NCBI GenBank assembly: GCA_938008555.1
Contig: CALLKE010000045.1
Location: 1 to 23,669, forward strand
Length of the DNA: 23,669 nucleotides
Direction of reading: 5' to 3'
From: an uncultured Pedobacter sp.
GTDB taxonomy: Bacteria; Bacteroidota; Bacteroidia; Sphingobacteriales; Sphingobacteriaceae
A model generated the notes under the pieces. The model had not been told where the DNA came from and did no database searches. It saw only the letters and a program-made list of their open reading frames with translations. This document shows, piece after piece, positions 1 to 8,612 of this stretch. The stretch's first letter is position 1, and the number at the start of each line of letters is the position of its first letter. A program made the translations under genes and the position numbers.

Positions 1-80
1 ATCTTTTCTTCCGTTATTTGAATCAAAAAGTTGCATTGGCGAGTTGAATCTGCGGCTGCTTTAAAACGAGGTAAAATTTC

Positions 81-88
81 TATTTTTG
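81..88 (+). promoter_or_regulatory. Bacteroidetes-type -7 box for pyrR
   Basis: TATTTTTG matches the Bacteroidetes -7 consensus TAnnTTTG exactly and ends 17 nt before the chosen pyrR ATG at 106, so the leader would be about 10-13 nt. No clear TTTG element is visible at the -33 spacing. The stretch 1-80 has no gene I can support: the + strand frames hold only short open ends, and a - strand ATG at 34-36 opens 12 codons leading off the window, which could be a divergent gene but cannot be judged. Confidence 0.5.
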
Positions 89-105
89 CTCCAAAAAAAT
101 TTTTG

Positions 106-708
106 ATGCAAAAAAAAATATTGCTCGACGGTCAAAAATTTCAAATCACCATCACGCGTCTTTGTTATCAGTTGATTGAGAATCATGATGATTTTTCGAA
201 TTCTGTTATCATTGGAATACAACCAAGGGGTATTCTTTTAGCCAAACGCATCAAAGGGGAATTAGGCAAAATACTAGCAGAGGTTAATATTCAATATGGG
301 AACTTGGATGTCACATTCTTCAGAGATGACTTTCGCAGAAAAAAAAGTATTCATTTACCCAATAGCACCAAGATTGACTTCACAATTGAGGATAAAAGAG
401 TAATACTAATAGATGACGTACTTTGGACAGGTAGAACAATTCGAGCTGCCCTAGATGCTATTCTTGTTTTTGGAAGACCCCAAACAGTAGAGCTGCTTAC
501 TTTGATAGATCGCCGCTATTCGCGCCACCTACCGATAAAAGCCAATTATGTAGGGATTCATGTGGATACTATCAATTCACAAAAAGTAATTGTCCATTGG
601 CAAGAAACCGACTCCACAGATCAGGTAATTCTACTCTCTGAAAAGTCCGATTCCAAGATCACATCTACTCATTTTCACAACAGAATACCCCAGCAGCCGA
701 CAGATTAA
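106..708 (+). CDS. pyrR: PyrR-type phosphoribosyltransferase (pyr regulator / uracil phosphoribosyltransferase)
   Basis: PyrR family, type I phosphoribosyltransferase fold. The family makes UMP from uracil and PRPP and in many Firmicutes also regulates pyr mRNA attenuation. The PRPP loop VILIDDVLWTGRT lies at residues 99-111, and the family-typical TFFRDDFRR is at 70-78. The reading frame is open from 31, but ATG 106 gives 200 residues, close to the usual ~180, and falls just after a -7 box; the extra upstream residues do not look like PyrR. It is 4 nt upstream of pyrB, so the two are surely co-transcribed. The very short leader leaves no room for a PyrR-binding attenuator in front of the gene, so an RNA-regulatory role here is doubtful. 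The C-terminus beyond about residue 180 is an extra polar tail. Confidence 0.93.
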   Translation: MQKKILLDGQKFQITITRLCYQLIENHDDFSNSVIIGIQPRGILLAKRIKGELGKILAEVNIQYGNLDVTFFRDDFRRKKSIHLPNSTKIDFTIEDKRVILIDDVLWTGRTIRAALDAILVFGRPQTVELLTLIDRRYSRHLPIKANYVGIHVDTINSQKVIVHWQETDSTDQVILLSEKSDSKITSTHFHNRIPQQPTD

Positions 709-712
709 GAAC

Positions 713-1651
713 ATGGTAGACAAAGCACAACAACTTAGTACCAAACATCTTCTAGGAATTAAATATCTCACAAAAGGAGATATCGAACTGATTTTAAAAA
801 CTGCAGACACATTCAAAGAAGTTCTTAATCGCCCGATCAAGAAAATTCCATCTTTGCGAGACATCACTATTGCTAACCTATTTTTTGAAAATTCAACCCG
901 AACCAAATTATCTTTCGAATTAGCAGAAAAACGTTTATCAGCGGATATCATCAACCTAACCTCATCAGCATCTTCTGTAAGCAAAGGAGAAACACTAATT
1001 GATACCGTAAACAATATTTTAGCCATGCGAGTAGATATGATTGTTGTGCGTCACCCATATGCTGGTGCAGGTGTTTTTTTGAGCAAACAAACCAAAGCAC
1101 AAATTATAAATGCAGGAGATGGGGCCCATGAGCATCCTACGCAAGCTTTGTTAGATGCATTTTCTATTCATCAAAAATATGGCGGGGTTCAAGGGAAAAA
1201 AATAGCCATCATTGGCGACATTCTGCACTCAAGAGTAGCCCTCTCCAATATTTTATGTCTTCAAAAGCTGGGGGCGGAAGTAATGGTATGTGGTCCAACA
1301 ACACTCATACCCAAATATATTTCTAGTCTCGGTGTAAAAATAGAACACCATTTGCAAACCGCCTTAAAATGGTGTGATGTGGCCAATATGTTGCGAATCC
1401 AACTCGAACGCCAAGATATCAGATATTTTCCCTCCTTACGTGAGTATACCATGATGTACGGGCTAAACAAACAAATCCTAGATTCCCTAGACAAGGAAAT
1501 CACTGTAATGCACCCTGGTCCAATAAATAGAGGTGTCGAAATAACAAGTGATGTAGCAGATAGCAACCACTCCATTATCCTCCAACAGGTAGAAAATGGA
1601 GTAGCTATCCGCATGGCTGTGTTATATTTACTTGCCAATCAACAGCACTAA
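713..1651 (+). CDS. pyrB: Aspartate carbamoyltransferase, catalytic chain
   Basis: Catalyses the first committed step of pyrimidine synthesis, carbamoyl phosphate + L-aspartate to N-carbamoylaspartate, in the cytoplasm. 312 residues, the normal length. Carbamoyl-phosphate motif STRT is at 61-64 in FFENSTRTKLSFE; the neighbouring-subunit loop SVSKGE is at 88-93; RHPYAGA starts at 113; HPTQALLD is at 141-148; aspartate-binding MLRIQLER is at 225-232; HPGPINRG is at 266-273. All key residues are present. It starts 4 nt after pyrR, so translational coupling is likely. No regulatory chain gene (pyrI) follows in this window; the next gene is an unrelated TPR protein after a 70-nt gap without a convincing terminator. 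Confidence 0.97.
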   Translation: MVDKAQQLSTKHLLGIKYLTKGDIELILKTADTFKEVLNRPIKKIPSLRDITIANLFFENSTRTKLSFELAEKRLSADIINLTSSASSVSKGETLIDTVNNILAMRVDMIVVRHPYAGAGVFLSKQTKAQIINAGDGAHEHPTQALLDAFSIHQKYGGVQGKKIAIIGDILHSRVALSNILCLQKLGAEVMVCGPTTLIPKYISSLGVKIEHHLQTALKWCDVANMLRIQLERQDIRYFPSLREYTMMYGLNKQILDSLDKEITVMHPGPINRGVEITSDVADSNHSIILQQVENGVAIRMAVLYLLANQQH

Positions 1652-1721
1652 AACCTTATTTTCTCTAGTGCGGCAAGTATCTCTGGTTTTATTATAAATT
1701 AGTACAATTTTTTTGACATTT

Positions 1722-4700
1722 ATGATCGCACGCAATAAACTCATTATCACATATTTATTTTCATTTTACACAATTGGAACTGCTCTGGCACAACAAACTG
1801 TTTGGTTTGATACTAATCAGTATTACAAAACAGGGCTTGAGTTACTAGATAAACAAAAATATGTAGCTGCAGCCGAACAGTTCTCTTATGTACAAAGACT
1901 ACACAGTAACACCATATCCATACCCGTAGATAGTGAAGACATTCGTTTGTTGCGAGAAAATGCTCAATATTACGAAGCAGTATGCGCATTAATGCTTGAC
2001 AATCAAAATGCAGAAAGCTTATTTCTTCAGTTCATTAAAGAGCACCCGTATAATATCAATACACCGATGGCTTATTATCAAATCGGATCCTCGTACTTTG
2101 ATAAAAAAAACTATCAAAAAGCAATCCTATGGTTCAACAAAACCAAGCTAAGAAACTTATCTGATCGAGAGGGTGTAGCTTATCGTTTCAAACTCGCTTA
2201 TTCTTATTTCGAAACTCAAGATTACACACATGCAAAACCTTTATTTGCAAAACTTAAAGACGAAACAAACAGCTACAATAAACAATCCATTTATTATTAC
2301 GGTTTTATTAGCTATTTACATGCTGACTATAGAACTGCATTAAGCGAGTTCGGCAGATTAAAAAACACCAGTAATTATCGAGATATCTACCCTTATTATA
2401 TTTCAGCTCTTAGCTTACTAGATAAACAGTATGATAATGCGATCAGCTATGCAACTCCTATCCTAGATAATAATAACCCACCATTTGAAGCCGAACTATC
2501 CCGAATCGTAGGAGCTGCTTACTTTGCAAAGTCTGATTATAGAAATGCAACAATCTATTATCAAAGGTTTCAAAATAAAGATCAAGGAGCAACTCAAAGC
2601 AGTCAAGACAGTTACCAAATGGGGTATTCATACTATAGATTGAATCAATATTCACGAGCTATTGATGAGCTAGAGAAACTAGAAGTCGTTGATTCCTATT
2701 TTCAACACGGAATGATTACACTAGGCGAATCTTTTTTAAAAACGGGGAATAAACAAGCTGCACGAAATGCTTTTTTTAAAGCCTCTAAAATCAGTTTTGA
2801 TGCAGATCTACAACAAGAAGGATTGTTTAACTACGCAAAGTTATCGTATGAATTAGAATTCCATCAAGTGGCATTGGATGCTGCCCAGGAGTACATTAAA
2901 ACCTATCCTAATTCAAAACGAGCGAATGAAGTAAAAACCCTATTGGGCGAAATACTACTGACCACCAAGAACTATAAAGAAGCAATTGACATCTTAGAGA
3001 GTATTCCCAATAAGAATGAAGATGCTAAAGAAGCCTATCAAAAAGTAACCTATTACAGGGGCTTAGAGTTTTATAATGAGCGTGCTTTCCCAAATGCCAT
3101 ATCTTCTTTTTTAAGATCTAATAATTATATAATAGATCCACAAATCGAGGCACTTTCTACCTATTGGATGGCAGAAGCTATGTATGAGGTCCGTAAATTT
3201 GGCGAATCAGTCGAAAAATTCGAATATTTTTTAACACTGCCGGCTGCAAGAAATACAGAAGTATATAACTATGCGAATTATGCATTAGCATATGCCTCAT
3301 TTGAAAATGACAATTATAAGAAAGCATCCACCTACTTTCTCAACTTTTTGCGTGGTAATGAGAAAGATGAGAACACCATCAGTGATGCTACGCTACGGTT
3401 AGCAGATTCTTATTTTGCTTTAAAAGATTATGAAAATGCACTGAGATACTATAACAAGATTATTGCAAACCATACTGCAAGTGTAGATTACGCGCTCTTT
3501 CAACGAGGCATGATCGAAGGGCTGCAAAATAAAAATGATCTTAAGATAGCTACTCATCAATCCCTATTACAACAATTCCCGAACTCCAATTACGCTGATG
3601 ATGCTGGCTTTGAAATAGCCTATACCTACTTTGTAAAGGGTGACCTGCAACAATCCAAGGACAAATTGAATGCATTCATTGATAAATATCCCAGAAGCAG
3701 TTATGTTCCTCGTGCTTTGGTTACCATTGGATTGGTACAGTATGATCAGAATCAAGATGCAGCTGCTCTAGAAAGTTTTAAACGCGTAGTCAAAGAGTAT
3801 TCTACTACAGATGAAGCTAAACAAGCTCTTGAATCAATCAAAAATATTTATTTAGACAAATCCGATGCAGATGGCTTCTTAGCATATGCCAATTCGACCA
3901 ATATTGGTAATCTTAGCACTTCCGAGCAGGATAATATTACTTTCCAAGCAGCTAATAACCGTTTTGTAAAAGGTGATTATCAAGGAACCTTTGAGGCAAT
4001 CAACGCGTACTTTGATAAGTTTCCCAAACCAATTCAGGAAAAATATGCCAGATTCATTCGGGCCGAAAGCTTGGTCAAATTAAATCGTCCAGATGAGGCA
4101 ATACCCGATTATGAATTCATCTTAAACGACTGGACCAGCGAATTTACAGAACGCGCGCTGATCAGCATTTCTAAAATATATTTGTCACAAAAAAAGTACA
4201 ACGAAGCAATTGTCTACTTAAAGAAACTAGAACTTACTACAGAATATAAAGCAAATTACGGCTTTGCTATCAACTATTTGATGGAAGCATACGCTAACAT
4301 GCAAATACCCGACGAAACACTGAGATATGTAGATCTCGTTAAGGAGTCAGAAAAATCCTCAGAAGAAGAAAAATGCAGAGCCAATTTATTTGCAGGTAAA
4401 GCTCATCTGCTCAAAGCAGATACCACAATGGCTCTCAAAGAATTCACCTATGTAGTCAGTAAAACACAAACGCTGACAGCAGCGGAAGCGAAATATAATA
4501 TTGCTAATCTCCAGTATCTGAAAAAAGATTATAAAGCTTCCCAAAAAACAGCATTCGAATTGATTAATAAAATGCCTTCTTACGACTACTGGGTAGCTAA
4601 AAGCTTCATTTTATTAGCCGATAATTATGTAGCACTAAAAGACGATTTTCAAGCAAAAAGCACGCTTCAAAGTATACTCGATAACTATAGTAATAAAAAT

Positions 4701-4751
4701 GACGATATCATCGCCACAGCTAAAGAAAAGTTTGATAAACTGAAAAAATAA
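1722..4751 (+). CDS. Large exported tetratricopeptide-repeat protein
   Basis: 1009 residues from ATG 1722. A TTG three codons upstream also opens the frame, but the ATG directly precedes the signal peptide and is preferred. Residues 1-23 form a signal peptide (KLIITYLFSFYTIGTALA followed by QQ), so the protein is exported to the periplasm or outer membrane. The rest is almost wholly TPR-type helix pairs of about 34 residues; clear B-helix cores include NYQKAILWF, DYRTALSEF, DYRNATIYY, NYKEAIDIL, NYKKASTYF, DYENALRYY and KYNEAIVYL, at least 15 units. No catalytic domain is visible, so a scaffold or chaperone role for envelope proteins is the likely kind of job. It is followed after 8 nt by a beta-barrel protein gene, suggesting that the two products work together. 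Large TPR proteins paired with such barrels are common in this phylum, but the specific function is unknown to me. Confidence 0.9.
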   Translation: MIARNKLIITYLFSFYTIGTALAQQTVWFDTNQYYKTGLELLDKQKYVAAAEQFSYVQRLHSNTISIPVDSEDIRLLRENAQYYEAVCALMLDNQNAESLFLQFIKEHPYNINTPMAYYQIGSSYFDKKNYQKAILWFNKTKLRNLSDREGVAYRFKLAYSYFETQDYTHAKPLFAKLKDETNSYNKQSIYYYGFISYLHADYRTALSEFGRLKNTSNYRDIYPYYISALSLLDKQYDNAISYATPILDNNNPPFEAELSRIVGAAYFAKSDYRNATIYYQRFQNKDQGATQSSQDSYQMGYSYYRLNQYSRAIDELEKLEVVDSYFQHGMITLGESFLKTGNKQAARNAFFKASKISFDADLQQEGLFNYAKLSYELEFHQVALDAAQEYIKTYPNSKRANEVKTLLGEILLTTKNYKEAIDILESIPNKNEDAKEAYQKVTYYRGLEFYNERAFPNAISSFLRSNNYIIDPQIEALSTYWMAEAMYEVRKFGESVEKFEYFLTLPAARNTEVYNYANYALAYASFENDNYKKASTYFLNFLRGNEKDENTISDATLRLADSYFALKDYENALRYYNKIIANHTASVDYALFQRGMIEGLQNKNDLKIATHQSLLQQFPNSNYADDAGFEIAYTYFVKGDLQQSKDKLNAFIDKYPRSSYVPRALVTIGLVQYDQNQDAAALESFKRVVKEYSTTDEAKQALESIKNIYLDKSDADGFLAYANSTNIGNLSTSEQDNITFQAANNRFVKGDYQGTFEAINAYFDKFPKPIQEKYARFIRAESLVKLNRPDEAIPDYEFILNDWTSEFTERALISISKIYLSQKKYNEAIVYLKKLELTTEYKANYGFAINYLMEAYANMQIPDETLRYVDLVKESEKSSEEEKCRANLFAGKAHLLKADTTMALKEFTYVVSKTQTLTAAEAKYNIANLQYLKKDYKASQKTAFELINKMPSYDYWVAKSFILLADNYVALKDDFQAKSTLQSILDNYSNKNDDIIATAKEKFDKLKK

Positions 4752-4759
4752 ATAAGCAA

Positions 4760-6460
4760 ATGACTTTATCCATCTTAAAATATAATCTAACAATAGGCTT
4801 ATTAATATCTACCCACATTTTATTCGCCCAGGTTAAAAAAAACGAGCAACCACCTGTTGAAAAAAACAACAAGAAAAAGGAACAAGTAAAAGGAGTGATT
4901 AGTGAAGAAGTTGACGTAGTAAGACCCTACAAGCCCATTTTAGCAGATGCTGTGAAAATTCGTAGAAACCCTGATCTAACGAATAATCCAACTTTTAGGC
5001 CCGTACTACTTTACTCGATTCTAGACAAGAAATTAGAGCTCGACTCCAATATTCCTAAACTACATACACAAAAATTAGTTGATAAAAAAGAAATAGCTTC
5101 CAATAATAATTATTTAAAACTTGCCGGCGGAAATTTCAACACAAGTCTTGGTCAGTTGTATATAAATAATGGAAACGACGAAGCGCTCCGGATTGGCTTA
5201 TTCGTCAAACATCTCGCACAACAGGGGAATATTGACAAACAACAGTTCTCACATCAAAAAATGTCAGCATTTGGCCATAGCATTGGTACTCGGGCTACTT
5301 TATCTGGACAACTAAATTTCGATAGAAAGCAAACCTATTTTTATGGTTTCGACCCTGCAATAGCCACTGCTGGTATTAATCCTCCCCAACAACGATTTAA
5401 TGTCATAAAAGCAAAAGGAGAACTATTTAATAATTATGCGGAAAGCAATCGATTCAGCTATAAGATAAATGGAAATGGATACTTGTTCAATAATCTTTTT
5501 GATGCAAAGGAAAACAATGTTGTCTTTTCAGCATCACTCAATCAGGTGGTCAATCGATTTAGTTTTGGTATAGATGCTTCAATCGATTTAACAAACTCAA
5601 AAGACTTAGCCTATTCCATTAACAATGATATTTTTAAATCAAACCCACATGTGCAGCTCCAGGCAAGCAATTTTATTTTAAACATTGGGATTAATATTGT
5701 ACAAGAATATGGCAGCGGAAGTCGTATGAGTATACTGCCTGCAGTATCGGTCGTTTTGCCTATTGCCTCTACTTACGCAAGCTTATTTGCTGGAGTACAC
5801 GGAGATGTAATCAAAAACAATTTGAATGATCTTACATCCGAAAATCCTTATTTAAATCAAAACGCTGCCATCACAAATACTACAGAAAGAATCAATATCT
5901 ACGCCGGGATTAAGGGAAATACAGGACATGTCTTAGGATTCAAAGCAACTGCATCTTACAAAGAAGTAGAAAACATGCAGCTTTTTCAGAATAACCCCCT
6001 CCAAATAAATCGCTTTGACGTCATTTATGATCCGGGCAAAAGTACCATATTAGCGCTGGAGGGAGAATTAGAAATCAAAGCGTCAGACGTTTTTAGCCTA
6101 CTAGGAAGGGCTCAAGCCAATAGCTATAAAATGGCAACAGAAAAAGAAGCTTGGTTCAAACCTACTCTATGTCTAGGGTCAACGGTTAAAGCGAAAATAA
6201 GCAGGAAATTATCCTTAGATGCTGAAGTTGCTTTTAATGGCGAAACAAATGCCAAAGTAATCAATCCAATTACTTCGCAACAAAGTAGTGTTACAATAAA
6301 TAGCTATACAGATATCAGCGCTGGTGCAGAATACCAGATTATCAAAAATGCAAGACTATACGTTCGCGCAAATAATCTATTAGGGACATCGTATGAACAA
6401 TACTTATACTATCCTAAACTCGGTTTTGGCATTTTTGGCGGACTTAATTTTTCATTCTAA
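4760..6460 (+). CDS. Outer-membrane beta-barrel protein, TonB-dependent-receptor-like
   Basis: 566 residues. The signal peptide is about 1-23 (LLISTHILFA, cleavage before Q24). A basic linker follows, then the motif EEVDVVRPYKPILADAVKIR near 49-68, a sequence I associate with Bacteroidota TonB-receptor-like barrels. From about 110 to the end there are alternating amphipathic strands (for example RLYVRANNLLG near the C-terminus), finishing in NFSF with a terminal phenylalanine, the usual barrel-assembly signal. It lacks a recognisable full plug domain and is shorter than substrate-importing TonB receptors (700-1100 residues). It may therefore be a structural barrel or a partner of the TPR protein 8 nt upstream rather than a nutrient transporter. 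No substrate can be named. Confidence 0.8.
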   Translation: MTLSILKYNLTIGLLISTHILFAQVKKNEQPPVEKNNKKKEQVKGVISEEVDVVRPYKPILADAVKIRRNPDLTNNPTFRPVLLYSILDKKLELDSNIPKLHTQKLVDKKEIASNNNYLKLAGGNFNTSLGQLYINNGNDEALRIGLFVKHLAQQGNIDKQQFSHQKMSAFGHSIGTRATLSGQLNFDRKQTYFYGFDPAIATAGINPPQQRFNVIKAKGELFNNYAESNRFSYKINGNGYLFNNLFDAKENNVVFSASLNQVVNRFSFGIDASIDLTNSKDLAYSINNDIFKSNPHVQLQASNFILNIGINIVQEYGSGSRMSILPAVSVVLPIASTYASLFAGVHGDVIKNNLNDLTSENPYLNQNAAITNTTERINIYAGIKGNTGHVLGFKATASYKEVENMQLFQNNPLQINRFDVIYDPGKSTILALEGELEIKASDVFSLLGRAQANSYKMATEKEAWFKPTLCLGSTVKAKISRKLSLDAEVAFNGETNAKVINPITSQQSSVTINSYTDISAGAEYQIIKNARLYVRANNLLGTSYEQYLYYPKLGFGIFGGLNFSF

Positions 6461-6542
6461 GCCTGAACTTTCTATTTAGTTTTTATTTTTTGTAGGTTTT
6501 CAAGAACTGCCCCACTGAGCTATTGGGATTAATAAGTACCAA

Positions 6543-6593
6543 ATGAGTGAGAAAAAGCAAGCTAAATCACGCAAATCCAAATCCAAATTCTGA
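6543..6593 (+). CDS. Possible 16-residue basic microprotein
   Basis: An ATG-to-TGA frame in the 157-nt gap before the HU/SPOR gene encodes 16 residues, of which seven are Lys and one Arg, starting MSEKKQAK and ending KSKF. A run close to a -7 box (TATTTTTTG, one T too long) lies about 50 nt upstream, but there is no ribosome-binding site I trust. In A-rich DNA, short Lys-rich frames arise by chance, so this is only a candidate. Confidence 0.2.
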   Translation: MSEKKQAKSRKSKSKF

Positions 6594-6604
6594 CAATTAA
6601 AAAT

Positions 6605-6612
6605 TAACTTTG
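6605..6612 (+). promoter_or_regulatory. Bacteroidetes-type -7 box abutting the HU/SPOR start codon
   Basis: TAACTTTG is an exact TAnnTTTG match ending 5 nt before the ATG at 6618. If used, transcription would begin at or within 1-2 nt of the start codon, giving a leaderless or nearly leaderless mRNA. No TTTG is seen at the -33 spacing, so strength is uncertain. It would drive the HU/SPOR-exbB-exbD-tonB-folC operon. Confidence 0.45.
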
Positions 6613-6617
6613 CCCGC

Positions 6618-7889
6618 ATGGATATTGCTCTTTATATAGCCGAGCTATTGCATCAATATAATGAAGTAAACATTGCAGGTCTTGGTACATTCTTCAAAGA
6701 ACGAGTCAATGGTTTCTATGATGAAACAAACCATATATTTGTTCCTCCAACACGCAATTTAGCTTTCAAATTAGAGCATCATGAAAGTTTGATATTAGCC
6801 AACTATTGCTGTGCCCAAAGAAATATCTCTCAAACAACCGCCATTTATTTTATCGAAAAGTTTGTTAAATCTGTTTGGGCAGAACTCGACGCCTCTGGAT
6901 ATGTCGATCTGAAGGCTTTAGGTATCTTAAAGAAAACAGATGCTGGCTATGTTCTCGAAGCAAAAAAAGAAAACGATGAGTATACGTATTATGGACTAAA
7001 ACCAATCTCTGAAAACAGTATAAATCATCACTCACAACTTATAGATGAACCAACTCCTAATACATATGCCCCCATTGAAGCTGACATCAGCCAATACGCA
7101 CAACAAGGAGATATTGCAAGACAAATAGCACAACAAGGAGATATTGCAAGACAAATAGCACAACAAGAGACGGTACCACATCATACTATTGTACCAATTG
7201 AGCCAGAGGAACAACATACTCAACAACCCAAACAAGAACAAAGCGTTGCAAAAGAAATACTTCAACCAGAAGCTATCACTCCACAACCATTTAGCGCACC
7301 CCTCGAACAAACTAAAGACCCATCACTCGTTATTGATGAACAAGATACTCCATCCGAGGAAAAGAGAATGCCACTAACTGAAACTATTCTTGCGTTTATC
7401 TCGCTGCTTCTCTTGGTTGTTATTGGCATTTATTATTTTTATCCAAATATGTATGAGCATTTTGTCAAACTATTTCCACACAAACAACAAATACAAAACC
7501 CCACATCCCCAAAAGCAGAGCTTTTAGCAGACTCAACAATAAAGGTTAGTCATATCGATACCTTACAAGAAAGAGAAGCTAATCTAACGAAGCAACATGA
7601 TACGGTTAAAACGAATGGGACAAATACACAGGCTCTTGCCAAAGACTCAACACATTTTGAAATTATTGTTGCCACCTTCGCAAAACAGTCAGAAGCAGAA
7701 AATTACGTTAGCCATTTGAAGCAAAAAGGAGTTATAGTTAAAATTCTAGACCATGCACCCGGTTCTCGTGCACGCGTAAGCTACGCCTCATTTACCAATA
7801 GACAAATCGCTGAAACTGAATTAATACAAATACAGAAAGACGTAAATCCGGATGCATGGATTGCTATCATTAACCCTAAAAAACCTTAA
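6618..7889 (+). CDS. HU-CCDC81-like and SPOR-domain membrane protein
   Basis: 423 residues. Residues 1 to about 125 look like a tandem HU-CCDC81-type pair: the first repeat contains VNIAGLGTFF at 17-26, the second contains GYVDLKALGIL at 94-104. A long Gln/Pro-rich linker (about 140-250) holds a tandem AQQGDIARQI repeat at 161-180. One membrane segment is at about 255-276, preceded by Lys/Arg, giving an N-in topology. A periplasmic linker follows, then a SPOR domain at about 346-420 (HFEIIVATFAKQSEAENYV onward). SPOR domains bind denuded peptidoglycan at division sites; HU folds bind nucleic acid or protein. The architecture is a known Bacteroidota type proposed to connect nucleoid and septal wall; that role is family-level inference. 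It is 6 nt upstream of exbB. Confidence 0.88.
   Translation: MDIALYIAELLHQYNEVNIAGLGTFFKERVNGFYDETNHIFVPPTRNLAFKLEHHESLILANYCCAQRNISQTTAIYFIEKFVKSVWAELDASGYVDLKALGILKKTDAGYVLEAKKENDEYTYYGLKPISENSINHHSQLIDEPTPNTYAPIEADISQYAQQGDIARQIAQQGDIARQIAQQETVPHHTIVPIEPEEQHTQQPKQEQSVAKEILQPEAITPQPFSAPLEQTKDPSLVIDEQDTPSEEKRMPLTETILAFISLLLLVVIGIYYFYPNMYEHFVKLFPHKQQIQNPTSPKAELLADSTIKVSHIDTLQEREANLTKQHDTVKTNGTNTQALAKDSTHFEIIVATFAKQSEAENYVSHLKQKGVIVKILDHAPGSRARVSYASFTNRQIAETELIQIQKDVNPDAWIAIINPKKP
7098..7167 (+). repeat. In-frame 30-nt tandem repeat (2.3 copies)
   Basis: Two identical 30-nt units (7098-7127 and 7128-7157) plus 10 nt of a third encode AQQGDIARQI twice and then AQQ in the cytoplasmic linker of the HU/SPOR protein. 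The exact identity suggests recent slippage duplication; the copy number probably varies between strains without breaking the frame. Confidence 0.9.
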
Positions 7890-7895
7890 ATCAGC

Positions 7896-8612
7896 ATGAT
7901 TTTACTTCAAACCGATACGCTTACACCCGCTATCACACCCATTGTGCCGGCGGACACGACAACTGCTATTACGCACAATATCCAACAAGTACATGAGCTG
8001 CGATTTCTAGACTTGTTAGAAAAAGGTGGTTGGGTGATGATACCCCTCCTTATTTTGGCATTCTTAGGCTTAATCATCTTTATTGAACGATATCTAACGA
8101 TTCGAAAGGCAGGGCAAAATGAATCAAGTCTGATGAAACAAGTTAAACAGAACATTATTTCAGGTAAACTTGACTCAGCCACTGCCATTTGTAAAAACAG
8201 CAATACTCCCCTAGCAAGAATGCTACAAAAAGGCCTTTTACGTATTGGTAGACCTATTAAAGACATCGAAGGAGCAATAGAAAATATCGGTAAACTGGAA
8301 GTATCAAAACTCGAAAAAAACATCAGTATACTCGGTATCATTGCTGGTATTGCACCTATGCTCGGTTTTGTTGGAACGATTGCCGGCGTAATCAAAATAT
8401 TTTACGGCATATCCACCAGCAATAATATCAGCATGGGAGTAATTGCGGGTGGATTGTATGAAAAAATGATTACATCTGCAACAGGCCTAATCGTTGGTAT
8501 CGTATCCTATATATGTTATCATATATTAAATATCATGGTTGATCGAGTAATTTTGAAAATGGAAACAGATGCCATCGAATTTATTGACTTACTAGAAGAA
8601 CCTGGACAATGA
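7896..8612 (+). CDS. exbB: MotA/TolQ/ExbB proton-channel family protein
   Basis: 238 residues. It forms, with ExbD, the inner-membrane proton channel that powers a TonB or Tol-type transducer. Three membrane segments are visible: about 45-64 (GGWVMIPLLILAFLGLIIFI), about 143-168 (containing PMLGFVGTIAGVI, the conserved ExbB/TolQ core) and about 181-212 (including ATGLIVGIVSYI). A cytoplasmic domain of about 75 residues lies between the first two. The N-terminal 40 residues are a periplasmic Thr/Pro-rich extension. It starts 6 nt after the HU/SPOR gene and overlaps exbD by 4 nt (ATGA), so the genes form one operon. TolQ function cannot be excluded; the downstream TonB-like protein favours ExbB. 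Confidence 0.93.
   Translation: MILLQTDTLTPAITPIVPADTTTAITHNIQQVHELRFLDLLEKGGWVMIPLLILAFLGLIIFIERYLTIRKAGQNESSLMKQVKQNIISGKLDSATAICKNSNTPLARMLQKGLLRIGRPIKDIEGAIENIGKLEVSKLEKNISILGIIAGIAPMLGFVGTIAGVIKIFYGISTSNNISMGVIAGGLYEKMITSATGLIVGIVSYICYHILNIMVDRVILKMETDAIEFIDLLEEPGQ

Noticed and set aside
1..63. Possible partial genes at the left edge, on either strand
   Set aside because: Three short open ends (two + strand, one - strand from ATG 34-36) are all under 25 codons and none shows a recognisable motif.
631..1026. Long open frame opposite pyrR/pyrB on the - strand
   Set aside because: It is antisense to well-conserved pyrB codons and has no recognisable domain; a coding shadow.
7098..7167. 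Short regular repeats as a CRISPR array
   Set aside because: The 30-nt units are directly adjacent without spacers and encode part of the HU/SPOR linker.
7907..8395. 162-codon open frame antisense to exbB
   Set aside because: It mirrors the hydrophobic exbB sequence; exbB carries clear family motifs and operon overlap with exbD.
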